Position numbers and translations under genes: made by a program
In this document: one piece after another, positions 13,191 to 13,194 of the stretch
Layout of the letters: the number at the start of each line of letters is the position of its first letter
Numbering within the stretch: the stretch's first letter is position 1
DNA from: an uncultured Clostridium sp.
GTDB taxonomy: Bacteria; Bacillota; Clostridia; TANB77; CAG-508
Assembly: GCA_900555615.1 (NCBI GenBank)
Contig: USMB01000041.1
Location: 1-13,194, forward strand
Direction: 5' to 3'
DNA length: 13,194 bases
Notes under the pieces: generated by a model
What the model saw: only the letters and a program-made list of their open reading frames with translations
Told to the model about the DNA's origin: nothing
Database searches by the model: none

Positions 13191-13194
13191 GGGT

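Noticed and set aside
1..13194. CRISPR arrays, tRNA or rRNA genes, insertion sequences, prophage genes
   Set aside because: No regularly spaced repeat array, no cloverleaf-like sequence, no transposase or integrase motif, and no phage structural gene was seen on either strand by eye.

Overview
This is an AT-rich window in which nearly every gene lies on the minus strand. Strong AGGAGG-type ribosome binding sites, the clpP-clpX pair next to tig, the rbfA-nrnA-truB order, and a normal genetic code (TGA used as stop) point to a low-GC Gram-positive bacterium of the Clostridia type, probably an uncultured gut lineage. That placement is inference. Forespore- and mother-cell-like promoter sequences hint that it sporulates, but they are weak evidence.

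Read in the direction of transcription (right to left), the right half (about 13138 to 8451) is one tight run of housekeeping genes: rbfA (30S maturation), nrnA (nanoRNA/pAp phosphatase), truB (tRNA pseudouridine 55), metG (methionyl-tRNA synthetase), and a membrane-anchored polysaccharide deacetylase. Gaps are 4 to 38 nt with no internal terminator, so this looks like one operon whose upstream part lies beyond the right edge. Next come tig, with its own promoter and terminator, and clpP-clpX as a separate operon: a protein folding and turnover block.

Left of clpX the content becomes less ordinary. A 27-codon Asn/Lys-rich gene lies on the plus strand with a strong ribosome binding site, a sigma-G-like promoter, and a hairpin shared with clpX. 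Divergent from it, a cytidylate-kinase-like P-loop kinase is translationally overlapped with murD. murD ends in an 18-bp hairpin terminator.

The left 2.4 kb is accessory. It holds a proline-rich protein of unknown function and a 447-residue protein carrying a complete R-S-E ADP-ribosyltransferase signature. The ADP-ribosyltransferase gene is bracketed by two diverged copies of a roughly 65-bp terminator-plus-promoter module, and further promoters read out of the left edge. This suggests a modular array of separately transcribed accessory genes that continues outside the window. A second short repeat links the murD terminator to the sequence upstream of rbfA.

The points most worth following up are the ADP-ribosyltransferase with its flanking module, the tiny plus-strand gene, the divergent kinase, and the short interspersed repeat. 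No tRNA, rRNA, CRISPR array, insertion sequence or prophage gene was recognised.
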